DNA of 64,000 nucleotides from Helicobacter pylori (GCF_001653475.1 NZ_CP011487.1:248001-312000), one strand, 5' to 3'; counted from the first letter of the stretch, positions 37,105-46,594 are shown. The notes: generated by a model not told the origin, from the sequence alone. Numbers and translations are program-made.

Positions 37105-37488
37105 CTACAAATAAACCTTCAATTCATTTTCCATTAGTTTGATTGTTTTCTTTAGACTTTCTTTTTCTAAAGGTTTGAAATTTTTGTGTATGGGCTGGTT
37201 TATGTCTCTTTCGCCTTTGAGTAAGGTTATTATATTTAGATTCACGCTTTCAAAGTAGCTCATTATAGAATGCGTGGGTTTTGATCCCAATAGGGTTTCT
37301 GGTAAAGCTGAATAATCCCCTCCCAATTGACTTTCTAGCTGAAATAAATAACAAGATATATTTGGATATAAAGTTTTAAGGAGATGAAAATCTACTAATA
37401 TTCGCTTTAGCATAGCATTTTCCGTATAGGCTTTACACTCTATCCCCATAACCAATTGATTATCCACAAATAAATATATGTTTATCAA
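37105..37488 (-). pseudogene. Type II restriction endonuclease, 3' part (PD-(D/E)xK core), out of frame
   Basis: The C-terminal part of the nuclease, open in a frame shifted relative to the upstream part. It reads VDNQLVMGIECKAYTENAM, where Asp followed by Glu-x-Lys looks like a PD-(D/E)xK catalytic core. About 100 further residues follow. The only start available is TTG 37486-37488, inside the upstream frame and without a ribosome site. The specificity cannot be told. It is the partner of the methyltransferase at 37812. Confidence 0.75.
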
Positions 37489-37801
37489 CGCTCAATCCGT
37501 AATAATAATCTTTTTTATGCTCTAATATATATGCCCTTACTTGTTTGTTAGCTATATTTTCTATGTAGCTGTCTTTGATAGGAATCTTTATTTTATTGGA
37601 ATTTATTTCAAGCCTATTAGCTTTAGCGCCAATATTTTGCCACGCTATTTTTACAATCTCTTCGCTGATGTATTCTTGCAATTTGCCTTTGGTACTTCTT
37701 ATAACTCCGCCATACGCCCTTGTCTGTTGCTCTAGAGCATCTTTATCAACACCCTTAACCATACTACTATAAACTTGTATAATATCTTCTATAGAATTCA
37801 A
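37460..37801 (-). pseudogene. Type II restriction endonuclease, 5' part, terminated by frameshift
   Basis: The N-terminal 113 residues (MNSIEDIIQVYSSMVKGVDK ... YYGLSVDKHIFICG), starting 10 bases after the methylase stop. The frame ends at TAA 37460-37462. Reading the CATATATTTATTT stretch with two extra bases (one more TA), or with one base fewer, gives VDKHIYLFVDNQLV and joins the downstream part, for about 231 residues in all. The catalytic Glu-x-Lys is lost in the truncated product, so the nuclease is probably inactive. Confidence 0.75.
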
Positions 37802-37811
37802 ATCATACCTC

Positions 37812-38921
37812 TCAATTAAATAAATTTGTTACTTCTTTTAGTCTTGCTCTTGCTACTTCACAATACTTTTCGCTAATGTCTATGCCTATGAATCTGCACC
37901 CTAGTTGTTTGGCGACTTTTGTCGTTGTCCCTGCACCATTAAATGGATCTAATACAATATCATTTTGATAGGAAAATAGCTTTAAACACCGCTTTACTAA
38001 TTCTTCTGGGAACATTGCATCATGCCCATATTGTTTCATGTTGCGTTCTGGGGCAAAGTTCCACTTGCCATAAACCCACTTTTTAAACTCATCATCGGTT
38101 ATGTCAATGCTGTCTTTATCGCCCTCTTTTTTAAGGTTATTTTTGCAAAAAATTTCAATAAACTCCCACGAATATTTTAAATATGGTGCAGCAGGGCTTT
38201 TCCAGCTTCCCCAAGTGCAGTATTTGCAGTTGTAGTTATTCTTTTCCCATAAAATCTCGCCTTTCCAAATAAGCCCTTCATCAATGAAAAATTTGCTGAT
38301 AAAATGGTGTGTAGGGATATAATCGCTAAACATAGGCTGGATATTGACAATGATTCGCCCTCCGCTTTTTAATACACGAATACACTCTTTAAAAATGGCA
38401 AAAAGCGTGTTGAAATACTCTTGCCAAAGATTTGCATCCTGCGTTGCGTTGTAATTGATGCCAAAGTTGTAAGGTGGCGAAGTTAGCACTATATCTATGC
38501 AATTATTTGGGAGCTTTTTTAAAAACTCCAAGCTATCTTCGCAGTAAATTTGATTAAGACAGCTTTGAATCTCATTTGTCTCCTTGCTAAACTCTTTTTT
38601 GTAAGATTCGTAAGCCAATCTTGCCTTTGCGTTTTGCTTTTTGTTGGCGACTTTTTTGGCTTTGTTGAAGCTCTTAAATACGATTTTGCCATTTTGACTA
38701 GAAAATGAGCGGATTTTATACAACTCCTCTAATGTCTTTTGAACCAGCGTATTTTGTGTAGTGGATTCAAGCATTTTTAAATCCACAATGTCAAAATTAA
38801 GCGTGATATTTGAAGGATTAACAATCGATTCAATACCGCAAGATTGTAACAATGAAAGTGCGCCTGTTATCTCATCTGGTGCATAAATATTTTCTAGCGT
38901 AAGAGTTCTATAATCTTGCAT
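37812..38921 (-). CDS. Type II DNA methyltransferase, beta-class, TSPPY
   Basis: 369 residues. The order of motifs is catalytic motif IV TSPPY (147-151) first and the SAM-binding motif DPFNGAGTT (325-333) near the C-terminus, which is the beta class. TSPPY favours N4-cytosine but N6-adenine is possible. The first 125 or so residues are an unassigned, Lys-rich domain. AGGAAA lies before the ATG. It precedes the frameshifted nuclease on the same strand, so it likely acts as an orphan methylase. The cassette lies between pgdA and the HP0311-type gene, which are adjacent in reference strains as I recall, and it is visibly more AT-rich. The recognition sequence is unknown. Confidence 0.9.
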   Translation of the reverse strand: MQDYRTLTLENIYAPDEITGALSLLQSCGIESIVNPSNITLNFDIVDLKMLESTTQNTLVQKTLEELYKIRSFSSQNGKIVFKSFNKAKKVANKKQNAKARLAYESYKKEFSKETNEIQSCLNQIYCEDSLEFLKKLPNNCIDIVLTSPPYNFGINYNATQDANLWQEYFNTLFAIFKECIRVLKSGGRIIVNIQPMFSDYIPTHHFISKFFIDEGLIWKGEILWEKNNYNCKYCTWGSWKSPAAPYLKYSWEFIEIFCKNNLKKEGDKDSIDITDDEFKKWVYGKWNFAPERNMKQYGHDAMFPEELVKRCLKLFSYQNDIVLDPFNGAGTTTKVAKQLGCRFIGIDISEKYCEVARARLKEVTNLFN

Positions 38922-39016
38922 TAAATTTCCTAATCAATAAACAATTAAAAAGCACGAGATTTATTCTTGTTTTTTCAGTAAAATTGTAGCATGATTTAGA
39001 TTTAAAAGGTTGAAAG

Positions 39017-39376
39017 ATGTGCGTTTTATGCGGGGAGCTTATCCGTTCTTTTCATTGGACCGATAGTTATGAGAATGATGAAAATTTGAAAGAGCAAAAT
39101 GTGCTTATTAGTGCCAATGAAAACGCCAAAGAACGCAAAAGAGCACGGCTCAAACGAGTGGGATTGCTCAATAGAATTTTGGCGTTTTATGGGCTAAAAA
39201 TCGATGATTGGCAAGGCGCGAAGTTTGTGCTGTGCGATAAAAAAGGGCAAAGTGCGATCGTGAATGATTTAGGCGATTTGTGGGATAAGGCGCAAAACTT
39301 AGCCAAAAAAGAGATGGACGCTCTAGATTCTAATCTGTTAGCGTTTTTAAATCAAAATACAAACGCCATTCACTAA
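39017..39376 (+). CDS. Small CxxC protein upstream of the COG0523 GTPase
   Basis: 119 residues that I do not recognise. It begins MCVLCGELIRSFHWTDSY, where the CxxC with a nearby His and Asp could bind a metal. A basic region (KERKRARLKRVGLL) and an acidic C-terminus follow. Its stop overlaps the ATG of the GTPase (TAATG), so the two are translationally coupled. This suggests a metal-handling partner. It corresponds to HP0311. AAAAGGTTGAAAG precedes the ATG. Confidence 0.78.
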   Translation: MCVLCGELIRSFHWTDSYENDENLKEQNVLISANENAKERKRARLKRVGLLNRILAFYGLKIDDWQGAKFVLCDKKGQSAIVNDLGDLWDKAQNLAKKEMDALDSNLLAFLNQNTNAIH

Positions 39377-40341
39377 TGCCCAAAATCCCTATCACGCTCA
39401 TCACAGGTTTTTTAGGCAGCGGTAAAACGAGTTTTTTAAGCGAATATTTAAACCAAATAGATCACCAAGGCGTTGCTCTTATCATCAATGAAATCGGTCA
39501 AGCCGCCTTGGATCAGCGCATCTTAAGCGTTCAATATTGCGGTGAAAAAATGCTCTATCTTAACGCAGGGTGTGTGTGTTGCAACAAACGCATGGATTTA
39601 GTGGAGTCTCTAAAAGCCACGCTCAATAACTATGAATGGCGCGGCGAAATTTTAAAGCGCATCATCATTGAAACCACCGGTTTAGCCAACCCGGCACCGA
39701 TTTTATGGACGATTTTGAGCGATACTTTTTTAGGGGCGCATTTTGAGATTCAAAGCGTGGTGGTTTGCGTGGATGCTTTGAATGCTAGAATGCATTTAAC
39801 CAACAATGAAGCTAAAGAACAAATCGTTTTTGCTGATAGCGTTTTATTGACCAAAACGGATTTGCAAAACGACAGCGTGGCTTTAATCAAATTAAAAGAG
39901 CGGATTCAAGCCATTAACCCTAGTGCAGAAATTTTTGACAAGAAAAATATCAATTACGAAAGCTTTTTTTCACGCAAAAATAGGGCACGAAATTTTATGC
40001 CAAGAATGCCAAAAGATTCACACTCGCAAGGCTTTGAGGTTTTAAGCATCAGTTTTGAAGGGGCGATGGAATGGAGCGCGTTTGGGATTTGGCTGAGTTT
40101 GTTATTGCATAAATACGGCACACAGATTTTACGCATCAAGGGGATTATTGACACTGGAAGCGGCTTTTTGGTGAGCATTAACGGCGTGATGCATATCATT
40201 TACCCGCCCAAGCACATTTTAAAGGATCAAAACGGCTCTAACCTCGTTTTTATCATGCGCCATTTAGAGCGTGAAAAAATCTTAAATTCATTAGAGGGTT
40301 TTAAGGGTTTTCTCGGCATTAAGGGTTTTGAAACCCAATAA
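39376..40341 (+). CDS. COG0523/CobW-family metal GTPase (YjiA/ZNG1-like)
   Basis: 321 residues. Walker A is GFLGSGKTSFL (about 11-21), the metal-binding CxCC motif is GCVCCNK (about 65-70), Walker B-like IIIETTGLANPAP follows and the base-recognition motif is TKTD. The C-terminal CobW_C domain is present. Family members insert or deliver zinc, nickel or cobalt to client enzymes. H. pylori depends on nickel urease and hydrogenase, so a metal role is plausible, but the metal is not known from sequence. It corresponds to HP0312. Confidence 0.9.
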   Translation: MPKIPITLITGFLGSGKTSFLSEYLNQIDHQGVALIINEIGQAALDQRILSVQYCGEKMLYLNAGCVCCNKRMDLVESLKATLNNYEWRGEILKRIIIETTGLANPAPILWTILSDTFLGAHFEIQSVVVCVDALNARMHLTNNEAKEQIVFADSVLLTKTDLQNDSVALIKLKERIQAINPSAEIFDKKNINYESFFSRKNRARNFMPRMPKDSHSQGFEVLSISFEGAMEWSAFGIWLSLLLHKYGTQILRIKGIIDTGSGFLVSINGVMHIIYPPKHILKDQNGSNLVFIMRHLEREKILNSLEGFKGFLGIKGFETQ

Positions 40342-40346
40342 TTTTT

Positions 40347-41492
40347 CTATTTATGGATAGCTGTTTGCATTTTGATAGGGAAAAGAACGATGAAGCTTAA
40401 AACCAAACACACCCCACAAATAACAAAGATCAAAAGATAGCCCAAATCCCCTAAAAAGATCGTAAAAAGATACGAAAAAAGCGCTTGGAAAATGCCAAAA
40501 GAAAACACCACCCACGAAGACGCTTTAGCGAAATGTTTTGCGCCTGCAATTTTTAAAGCCATCATGCTGAATAAATTGATATTGGCGGTTGTGGCCGCTC
40601 CCATTATAAAGATGCTTAAATTGAGTAAAGAGATTTGGTGGAAAAAAATGGGCAAAAAGCATGCGATAGATTTTAAAATAAGGATAAAGATATTGGCGTT
40701 TTTAGCCCCTAGCTTTTGAGCCATGGGACCGCTAATTAAAGAGCCAAGCGTGGCTCCAAAACCAAAAAACGCCCATGAAGTTCCAGCGATGGTGGGGGAG
40801 ATATTTAAATGGCGGATCAAATAATCCACCCAAAAAAGCGTGTGCGGTAAAAAACCAATCGCATTGAGTGCGCAAGAAATGAGTAATAACCACAAATGAA
40901 AGGGGATTTTAAACGCGCTTTCTTCTTTTTTAACGGATTTTTTCCTTAAAGAATGGTTTTTCAACCCAATCAAGGAAAGAATAAAGGCTATCAAACAACT
41001 GCCCCCTAAAAAAATCCATGCCCATTTGATATTATAAGAGCTAATCCAAGGCAGAACAAACCCGCTAAAGACAGATCCAATGCCTACAGCGCTAAAAATA
41101 AGCCCCCCCACTAAGGCCCTTTTGTTTTCTTTGACATAGGGTAAAGAGAGAGGAGCGACTAAAATCATTAACGCGCTGCTAGCCACACCGGCGATAAAAC
41201 GCCAGATCCAAAGCCAAAAGAAAGGGATACTATCAAAATAACAGATTAAAAAACTCAAAGCGATCAAACCAAAACTGATTTTAGCGATGCTTTCTAATGA
41301 CATCAATGGGCTTAAGAATTGGATTAAAAAACTCCCAAAAACATAGCCCATTAACACCGCAATACCCAATTGGAAGCTTTGGTGTGGGGTTAAACTCCCT
41401 GATAAAATGAGTAGGGGGATTAAAACCACATAGCCAAAACGAGCCAAGCCGTTAGACACAAAAACCCCTAAAAAACAAACAAACACGCGCAT
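40347..41492 (-). CDS. MFS transporter, YbfB/YjiJ-like
   Basis: 381 residues from ATG 41492 (MRVFVCFLGVFVSNGLARFG). The open frame extends upstream to 41564, but AAGGA lies just before 41492. About twelve transmembrane helices are visible, with the YbfB-type GLARFGYVVLIPLLI start and an inner-loop basic stretch (SLRKKSVKKEES) after helix 6. Older annotation calls this gene narK (HP0313), but nitrate/nitrite signatures are absent, so the substrate is unknown. Confidence 0.85.
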   Translation of the reverse strand: MRVFVCFLGVFVSNGLARFGYVVLIPLLILSGSLTPHQSFQLGIAVLMGYVFGSFLIQFLSPLMSLESIAKISFGLIALSFLICYFDSIPFFWLWIWRFIAGVASSALMILVAPLSLPYVKENKRALVGGLIFSAVGIGSVFSGFVLPWISSYNIKWAWIFLGGSCLIAFILSLIGLKNHSLRKKSVKKEESAFKIPFHLWLLLISCALNAIGFLPHTLFWVDYLIRHLNISPTIAGTSWAFFGFGATLGSLISGPMAQKLGAKNANIFILILKSIACFLPIFFHQISLLNLSIFIMGAATTANINLFSMMALKIAGAKHFAKASSWVVFSFGIFQALFSYLFTIFLGDLGYLLIFVICGVCLVLSFIVLFPIKMQTAIHK

Positions 41493-41704
41493 TTTGATCC
41501 TTAACAAACGACAAGTTATAAAAAGATTTTGTATTATATTGAAACTTGTTAATTGATAGCGCATAATGGAAGCAAGATAAGAATAAATTTAAGGAGCGTC
41601 CTTTATCATATCGCTAAAGAGACCCCACGATTGAGCAAAAAGAATTAAACGATTGACAAGTGGTGGGATTTAGTTTAACGCATGCGTTCTATTTATCCTA
41701 ATAT

Positions 41705-41726
41705 CCCAAACACTAAGGTGTTCGGG
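41705..41726. terminator. Hairpin downstream of hugZ
   Basis: CCCAAACAC-TAAG-GTGTTCGGG forms a 9-bp stem with one mismatch and a 4-base loop, 30 bases beyond the hugZ stop on the minus strand. No long T-run is seen, so function as a terminator is uncertain. The remaining gene-free sequence 41493-41756 shows no other gene; vapD and hopU/babC of reference strains are absent here. Confidence 0.4.
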
Positions 41727-41756
41727 AAATCTTTCTAAATGGTTTGAATAAAAGAT

Positions 41757-42548
<792 letters not shown>

Positions 42549-42573
42549 TTATAACAAAAAATTAAATATTAGC

Positions 42574-44199
42574 TTAATCTTTAGCGGAAATTTTGGTTTT
42601 TATCTCTATACCTAAAAGTTTGAAAGCGTTGCTTAAACTCAAACTCACCATTAAACAAATTTTTAAAAGCTCTTTAGCTTTAGGGGTGTCTAAGATTTTA
42701 CCAGCGTTATAGAAGCGGTGGAATTCTGAAGCGAGGGTTTTTGCGTATTCGCACATTTTTTGCAAGCCGTATTCTTCAAAAGAAGATTCAATGACTTTAG
42801 GCAAGCTTAAAGCACTAAAAAGTAGGTATTTTTCTTCAGCGTTTAAATGGGTTAAAGGGGTTTGCAAAACCTCTTCTTTAGAAAAGGGCGATTTTTCTAG
42901 CATGGTGTGGATGCGCGAATTAGCGTAATGGATATAGTAAATAGGGTTGGAGCTGTCTTGCTTCTTTAAAGTATTGACATCAAATTCTAAATGGGTGTCA
43001 AGCCGTTTGCTTAAAAAAATAAACCTTAAAGCGTCTCTACCCACATCATCAATCACATCTTTAATCAAAATGAAATTACCCGCTCTTTTACTCATCTTGT
43101 AAGGCTCGTTATCTTTGAGCAAGCGCACCATTTGAGCGAGCAAGACTTCAAGCTTGTTGGAATCATAGTCCAAAAACTCAAGGCTGGCTTTCACTCTAGC
43201 GATATAGCCGTGGTGGTCTGCCCCCCAAATGTTGATGTATTTGGTGTAATTTTGCTTAAATTTTTCATCATGATAGACAATATCGCCGGCTAAATAAGTG
43301 TAGCTCTTATCTTCTTTAATGAGCACCCGATCGCTTTCATCCTGGTAGAGTGAAGATTGGAGCCAGATTTTAGAATCCTTTTCATAAAGGGCGTTCGCTT
43401 TTTCTAATCGTTCAAACACCGCATCTTTATGTTTAAAAATTTCTTTTTCGCTCGCATAAGAATCAAAATGAATGCCTAAAGCGTCTAAATTATCTTTAAT
43501 TTCTAAAAGCATTAGATCCTTAGCATAGCCGCTTAAAACTTCAATAATCGTCTCTTCGTTTTCTTTAAAAAGGCTTGGCTCTAAATCGTTGTGGGCCTTT
43601 TTAGCGATTTCAATGATGTATTCGCCTTTGTAAAAGACTTCCGGATAAGTTACGCTTTCTTTTAAAACATGCTCTCTGTAAGCGAGCCATACAGAAAGCC
43701 CTAGCAAGCGGATTTGAGATCCCATGTCATTGACATAATATTCGCACAAAACTTCATGTCCTAAAAAGCGAGCGATTTTAGCCAAACTATCGCCAAACAC
43801 CGCCCCTCTAGCATGCCCTATGTGTAAGGGTCCTGTGGGGTTAGCGCTCACAAATTCTAAAAAGATTTTTTGAGAACGCTCGCTTTTAGGCTGAGAGCCA
43901 AATTGTTCTTTTAATTCTAAAGCCTTTTGGGTGAAACGCTCTAAAAAATCTAAAGAAAGCGTGAAATTGATATAGCCCTTACAAGCCACTACGCTGTCAA
44001 AAAGCCCTTGAGTTTTTTCATGTGTGCTGATTTTAAGGGCTAACTCTTCAGCGATAACTAAGGGCGATTTTTTAAAAACTTTGGCGAGATTGAAAGCAAT
44101 GGGCGTAGCGTAATGCCCATGCTCTCTGTCTTTAGGGTATTCAATAATGACTTCTTCTTCTAAAATCTCTTCTAAAACGCCCTTAATGAGAGTGTGCAT
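42574..44199 (-). CDS. argS: Arginyl-tRNA synthetase
   Basis: 541 residues, class I. The HIGH motif is in ANPTGPLHIGHARGA (about 118-126) and the KMSKS-like loop reads KMSKRAGN, as is common in ArgRS. An Add-1-type N-terminal domain and a DALR anticodon domain (YYIHYANSRIHTML onward) are seen. It starts 2 bases after the tatA stop, so tatA-argS are coupled. It corresponds to HP0319. Confidence 0.97.
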   Translation of the reverse strand: MHTLIKGVLEEILEEEVIIEYPKDREHGHYATPIAFNLAKVFKKSPLVIAEELALKISTHEKTQGLFDSVVACKGYINFTLSLDFLERFTQKALELKEQFGSQPKSERSQKIFLEFVSANPTGPLHIGHARGAVFGDSLAKIARFLGHEVLCEYYVNDMGSQIRLLGLSVWLAYREHVLKESVTYPEVFYKGEYIIEIAKKAHNDLEPSLFKENEETIIEVLSGYAKDLMLLEIKDNLDALGIHFDSYASEKEIFKHKDAVFERLEKANALYEKDSKIWLQSSLYQDESDRVLIKEDKSYTYLAGDIVYHDEKFKQNYTKYINIWGADHHGYIARVKASLEFLDYDSNKLEVLLAQMVRLLKDNEPYKMSKRAGNFILIKDVIDDVGRDALRFIFLSKRLDTHLEFDVNTLKKQDSSNPIYYIHYANSRIHTMLEKSPFSKEEVLQTPLTHLNAEEKYLLFSALSLPKVIESSFEEYGLQKMCEYAKTLASEFHRFYNAGKILDTPKAKELLKICLMVSLSLSNAFKLLGIEIKTKISAKD

Positions 44200-44201
44200 G
44201 T

Positions 44202-44441
44202 TTAACTTTCTTGTTTGCTTTTAATTTCGCTACTCTCATGCACTTTGGTTTGCACTGCTTGAGCGTCTAGGGTTTTTGGCTCGTTTTTAGCCTCTTCTTC
44301 ATCGTCTTTCACGGCTTTTTTGAAATTTTTAATCCCACTGCCTAAACCCTTAGCCAACTCTGGGATCTTTTTAGCCCCAAATAACAACACAATCACTAAT
44401 AAAACAATGACCCAATGCCATATGCTTGTGAACCCGCCCAT
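44202..44441 (-). CDS. tatA: Sec-independent translocase subunit TatA
   Basis: 79 residues with one N-terminal helix ([37 protein letters not shown]). This is the TatA pattern: a short membrane helix, FGxKKIP hinge, then amphipathic helix and an acidic tail ([11 protein letters not shown]). It forms the pore for folded proteins such as hydrogenase. TatB/TatC are encoded elsewhere. AAGGAG lies before the ATG. It corresponds to HP0320. Confidence 0.95.
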   Translation of the reverse strand: MGGFTSIWHWVIVLLVIVLLFGAKKIPELAKGLGSGIKNFKKAVKDDEEEAKNEPKTLDAQAVQTKVHESSEIKSKQES

Positions 44442-44511
44442 ATTTTACTCCTTAATCTATTGGTTAGTTTTTCCTTGAATTATAGCTTTTTTAAAAAATA
44501 ATTGATAGGTT

Positions 44512-45132
44512 TTATAAGGATTCGTTTTTCCAAGCCTTGCATATTTTTTCAAAATTAAACGCTTTTAAGCGATGGACTAAAGTTTTTGCGATGCTTAAGA
44601 TGATTTCTTTGGATTTTTCTAAATCTTCATTGATGATAAGGTAATCAAAGCTCTCCAAGCACTGCATTTCTTTATAAGCGTTGATCAAGCGTTTTTCTAT
44701 CGTCTCTTTAGAATCCGTCCCCCTTAAAAGCAAGCGCTCTTTTAAAATTTCTTGGTTTTTAGTGCTAATAAACACAGAGCATGCGTTGGGGTAATGCTTT
44801 TTAAGGATCTCATGCCCTTGCACATCAATATCAAAAATGACGATTTTGCCCTCTTTTAAGGCTTTTTCTACAGGGATTTTAGAAGTGCCATAATAGTGGT
44901 TATGCACGATCGCCCACTCTAAAAACTGCCCTTTTTCTATGCCTTGTTTGAATTCTTCTTTGCTGACAAAGTTATAATGCAAGCCATCAACTTCGCCCTC
45001 TCTAGGCTTTCGTGTGGTGGTGGAAAGGGAAAAATGGGTTTTTGGGATTTTTTCTTGCAAATACTTTGTAAGGGTGCTTTTACCCGCTCCGCTAGGGCCT
45101 GAAAGGATGAGTAAATTAAAATCATTATGCAT
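44512..45132 (-). CDS. gmk: Guanylate kinase
   Basis: 206 residues. P-loop GPSGAGKST (11-19), then STTTRKPREGEVDGLHYNFVS and the IDVQGHEILKK motif, typical of GMP kinases (GMP + ATP to GDP + ADP). It overlaps the end of the poly-E gene by 8 bases and is probably translated together with it. It corresponds to HP0321. Confidence 0.97.
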   Translation of the reverse strand: MHNDFNLLILSGPSGAGKSTLTKYLQEKIPKTHFSLSTTTRKPREGEVDGLHYNFVSKEEFKQGIEKGQFLEWAIVHNHYYGTSKIPVEKALKEGKIVIFDIDVQGHEILKKHYPNACSVFISTKNQEILKERLLLRGTDSKETIEKRLINAYKEMQCLESFDYLIINEDLEKSKEIILSIAKTLVHRLKAFNFEKICKAWKNESL

Positions 45133-46453
45133 CAGGTTTTTTATCCTCTAAAGTGATTTTAATGCTTAAGATTTTGTTTTCTAAAAGGCTTTTTAAGGAC
45201 TCTTGATTGAGGCTTTTTAATAAATCCTGCAAATTCAAGTGCAATTCTAGGGGGCTAGAAGTTTTATCGCTTTCTTTGGGGGTTTCTGTGCTTTCTTCTT
45301 TTTCTTGCGGGGTTTTTATAACGCTCTCTTTAGGGATTTCTGTATCGTTCTCATTATTAGGAGTTTCTGCAACGGCTTCATTCAAAAAAGGCAATTCTTC
45401 CCCCATCGCTTTAGCCATCACCGGCTCAGGAATGTCTTCAATGCTTTCGTAATGGTCTTCTTGGGTTTCTTTTTCTTGTGCTTCTTTTTCTTGCGGTGTT
45501 TCTGCACTTTCTTGTGGGGTTTCTTGTGGGATTTCTAATTCTTGCGGTATTTCTTGTGGGGTTTTTGTATTTTCTTGCGTTTCTTTTTCTTGGCTTTCTT
45601 CTTTAGGGATTTCTAACTCTTGCGTTTCTTTTTTATTCTCTTGGCCGTTAGAGTTTTCTTGGATTTCTTTGACTAATTCTTGCATGGCCTCTAATTCTTG
45701 CGTGCTTGGGGAATCTTGTGTTTTTTCTTGTTTTTCCTCTTTAATTTCTTGTGTTTCTTCTTTGATTGGCTCTTGTTCTTTGATTGACTCTTCTTGCGTT
45801 TCTTCTTTAACTTTTTCTTGCGTTTCCAACTCTTTAGAAACTTCCTTATCTTTGAGAGTTTCACCCTCTTGTGTTTCATCATCTCTAGGTTTTTCTTCTT
45901 CTTCTTGGGGAGTTTCTTTTTTCTCTTCTTTAATGTCTTCTTTTTCTTCTTGCGCGTTTAAAGTGGGGAGTAGTTGCTCTTCATTGTTAGGCTCTTCTTT
46001 GGCTAGGGCTTCTAAAACGCCTAAATTTTCTAATTCGTCCCAATTGGTTTCTAAAACTTCTTGAGTTGGGTCTAAATTCTGGCTAGGCTCTAGCTCGCTC
46101 ATGTTAGAACCAAGCTTTTTGTGAAGGATTTTTAAAATCTCAGTGGGTAAAAAAGGTTTTTTGATTTTCATCTCAAAGCCCTCTAAGAAGGGTTGCACTT
46201 CATTGCCCTTTTTATACACGCACACGCTGTTTTTATTTTGAGAGATGATTTCTTTTAATTCTAGCCAATCCACTTGGTCTAGTTTTTCCAAACATTCATC
46301 ATCGGCTATCAAAATCCATTCTTGATCTTCTTTAAGGCGCACGGATAGCTCTTGATAGTGGTTAAAATTTTCCACAGACCATTCTAATTTCTTAGAGACA
46401 CTCTCAAGCAACTTTGTGATCATGGGGTTTTGGTTGAATAGAATCATTTTCAT
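45125..46453 (-). CDS. Poly-E-rich protein with receiver-like N-terminal domain
   Basis: 442 residues. Residues 1 to about 115 look like a degenerate response-regulator receiver: a MKMILFNQNP first strand, a WILIADDE strand, and a final KKPFLPTEILKILHKKL helix resembling the receiver Lys-Pro loop. Residues about 130-385 are a low-complexity Glu/Gln/Lys/Thr/Pro region of repeated ETQE, ETPQE and EIPQE units, likely disordered. A conserved tail (LELHLNLQDLLKSLNQESLKSLLEN) closes the protein. It corresponds to HP0322, annotated poly E-rich. The first strand lacks the usual acidic pair, so phosphorylation is doubtful. It is divergent from nucT. Confidence 0.8.
   Translation of the reverse strand: MKMILFNQNPMITKLLESVSKKLEWSVENFNHYQELSVRLKEDQEWILIADDECLEKLDQVDWLELKEIISQNKNSVCVYKKGNEVQPFLEGFEMKIKKPFLPTEILKILHKKLGSNMSELEPSQNLDPTQEVLETNWDELENLGVLEALAKEEPNNEEQLLPTLNAQEEKEDIKEEKKETPQEEEEKPRDDETQEGETLKDKEVSKELETQEKVKEETQEESIKEQEPIKEETQEIKEEKQEKTQDSPSTQELEAMQELVKEIQENSNGQENKKETQELEIPKEESQEKETQENTKTPQEIPQELEIPQETPQESAETPQEKEAQEKETQEDHYESIEDIPEPVMAKAMGEELPFLNEAVAETPNNENDTEIPKESVIKTPQEKEESTETPKESDKTSSPLELHLNLQDLLKSLNQESLKSLLENKILSIKITLEDKKPDA
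45300..46065 (-). repeat. Degenerate Glu/Gln-rich repeats
   Basis: On the plus strand this region is an imperfect array of TTCTTGNGGTTTCT, TTCTTCT and TTTCTTG words, reading as ETPQEKE, QETQE and EEKQE on the minus strand. Its length is likely to vary between strains. Confidence 0.7.
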
Positions 46454-46528
46454 TTTAGGGACTCCTTATTTGATAAGAAACGCTTCTTTAAGCCTATCAA
46501 TTTTTATCGCTTTTTTTAAATCTTTTAT

Positions 46529-46534
46529 TATAAT
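46529..46534 (+). promoter_or_regulatory. -10 box of nucT
   Basis: TATAAT in TTTTATTATAATCAAAAATCC, 60 bases before the nucT ATG at 46595 and in the divergent gap with the poly-E gene. Confidence 0.55.
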
Positions 46535-46594
46535 CAAAAATCCACTTGGTTGGTTGTTTTTATCATGAGTGTAATTTAAAATAAGGATCATTTG

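Noticed and set aside
40347..41492. Nitrite extrusion protein NarK
   Set aside because: The nitrate-signature motifs of NarK are not seen; the N-terminus is of YbfB/YjiJ type.
45669..46064. Ser/Cys-rich open frame opposite the poly-E gene
   Set aside because: Its composition is the direct shadow of the Glu/Gln repeats.
45300..46065. CRISPR-like array in the poly-E region
   Set aside because: The words are short, degenerate, in frame with a protein, and there are no unique spacers of constant length.
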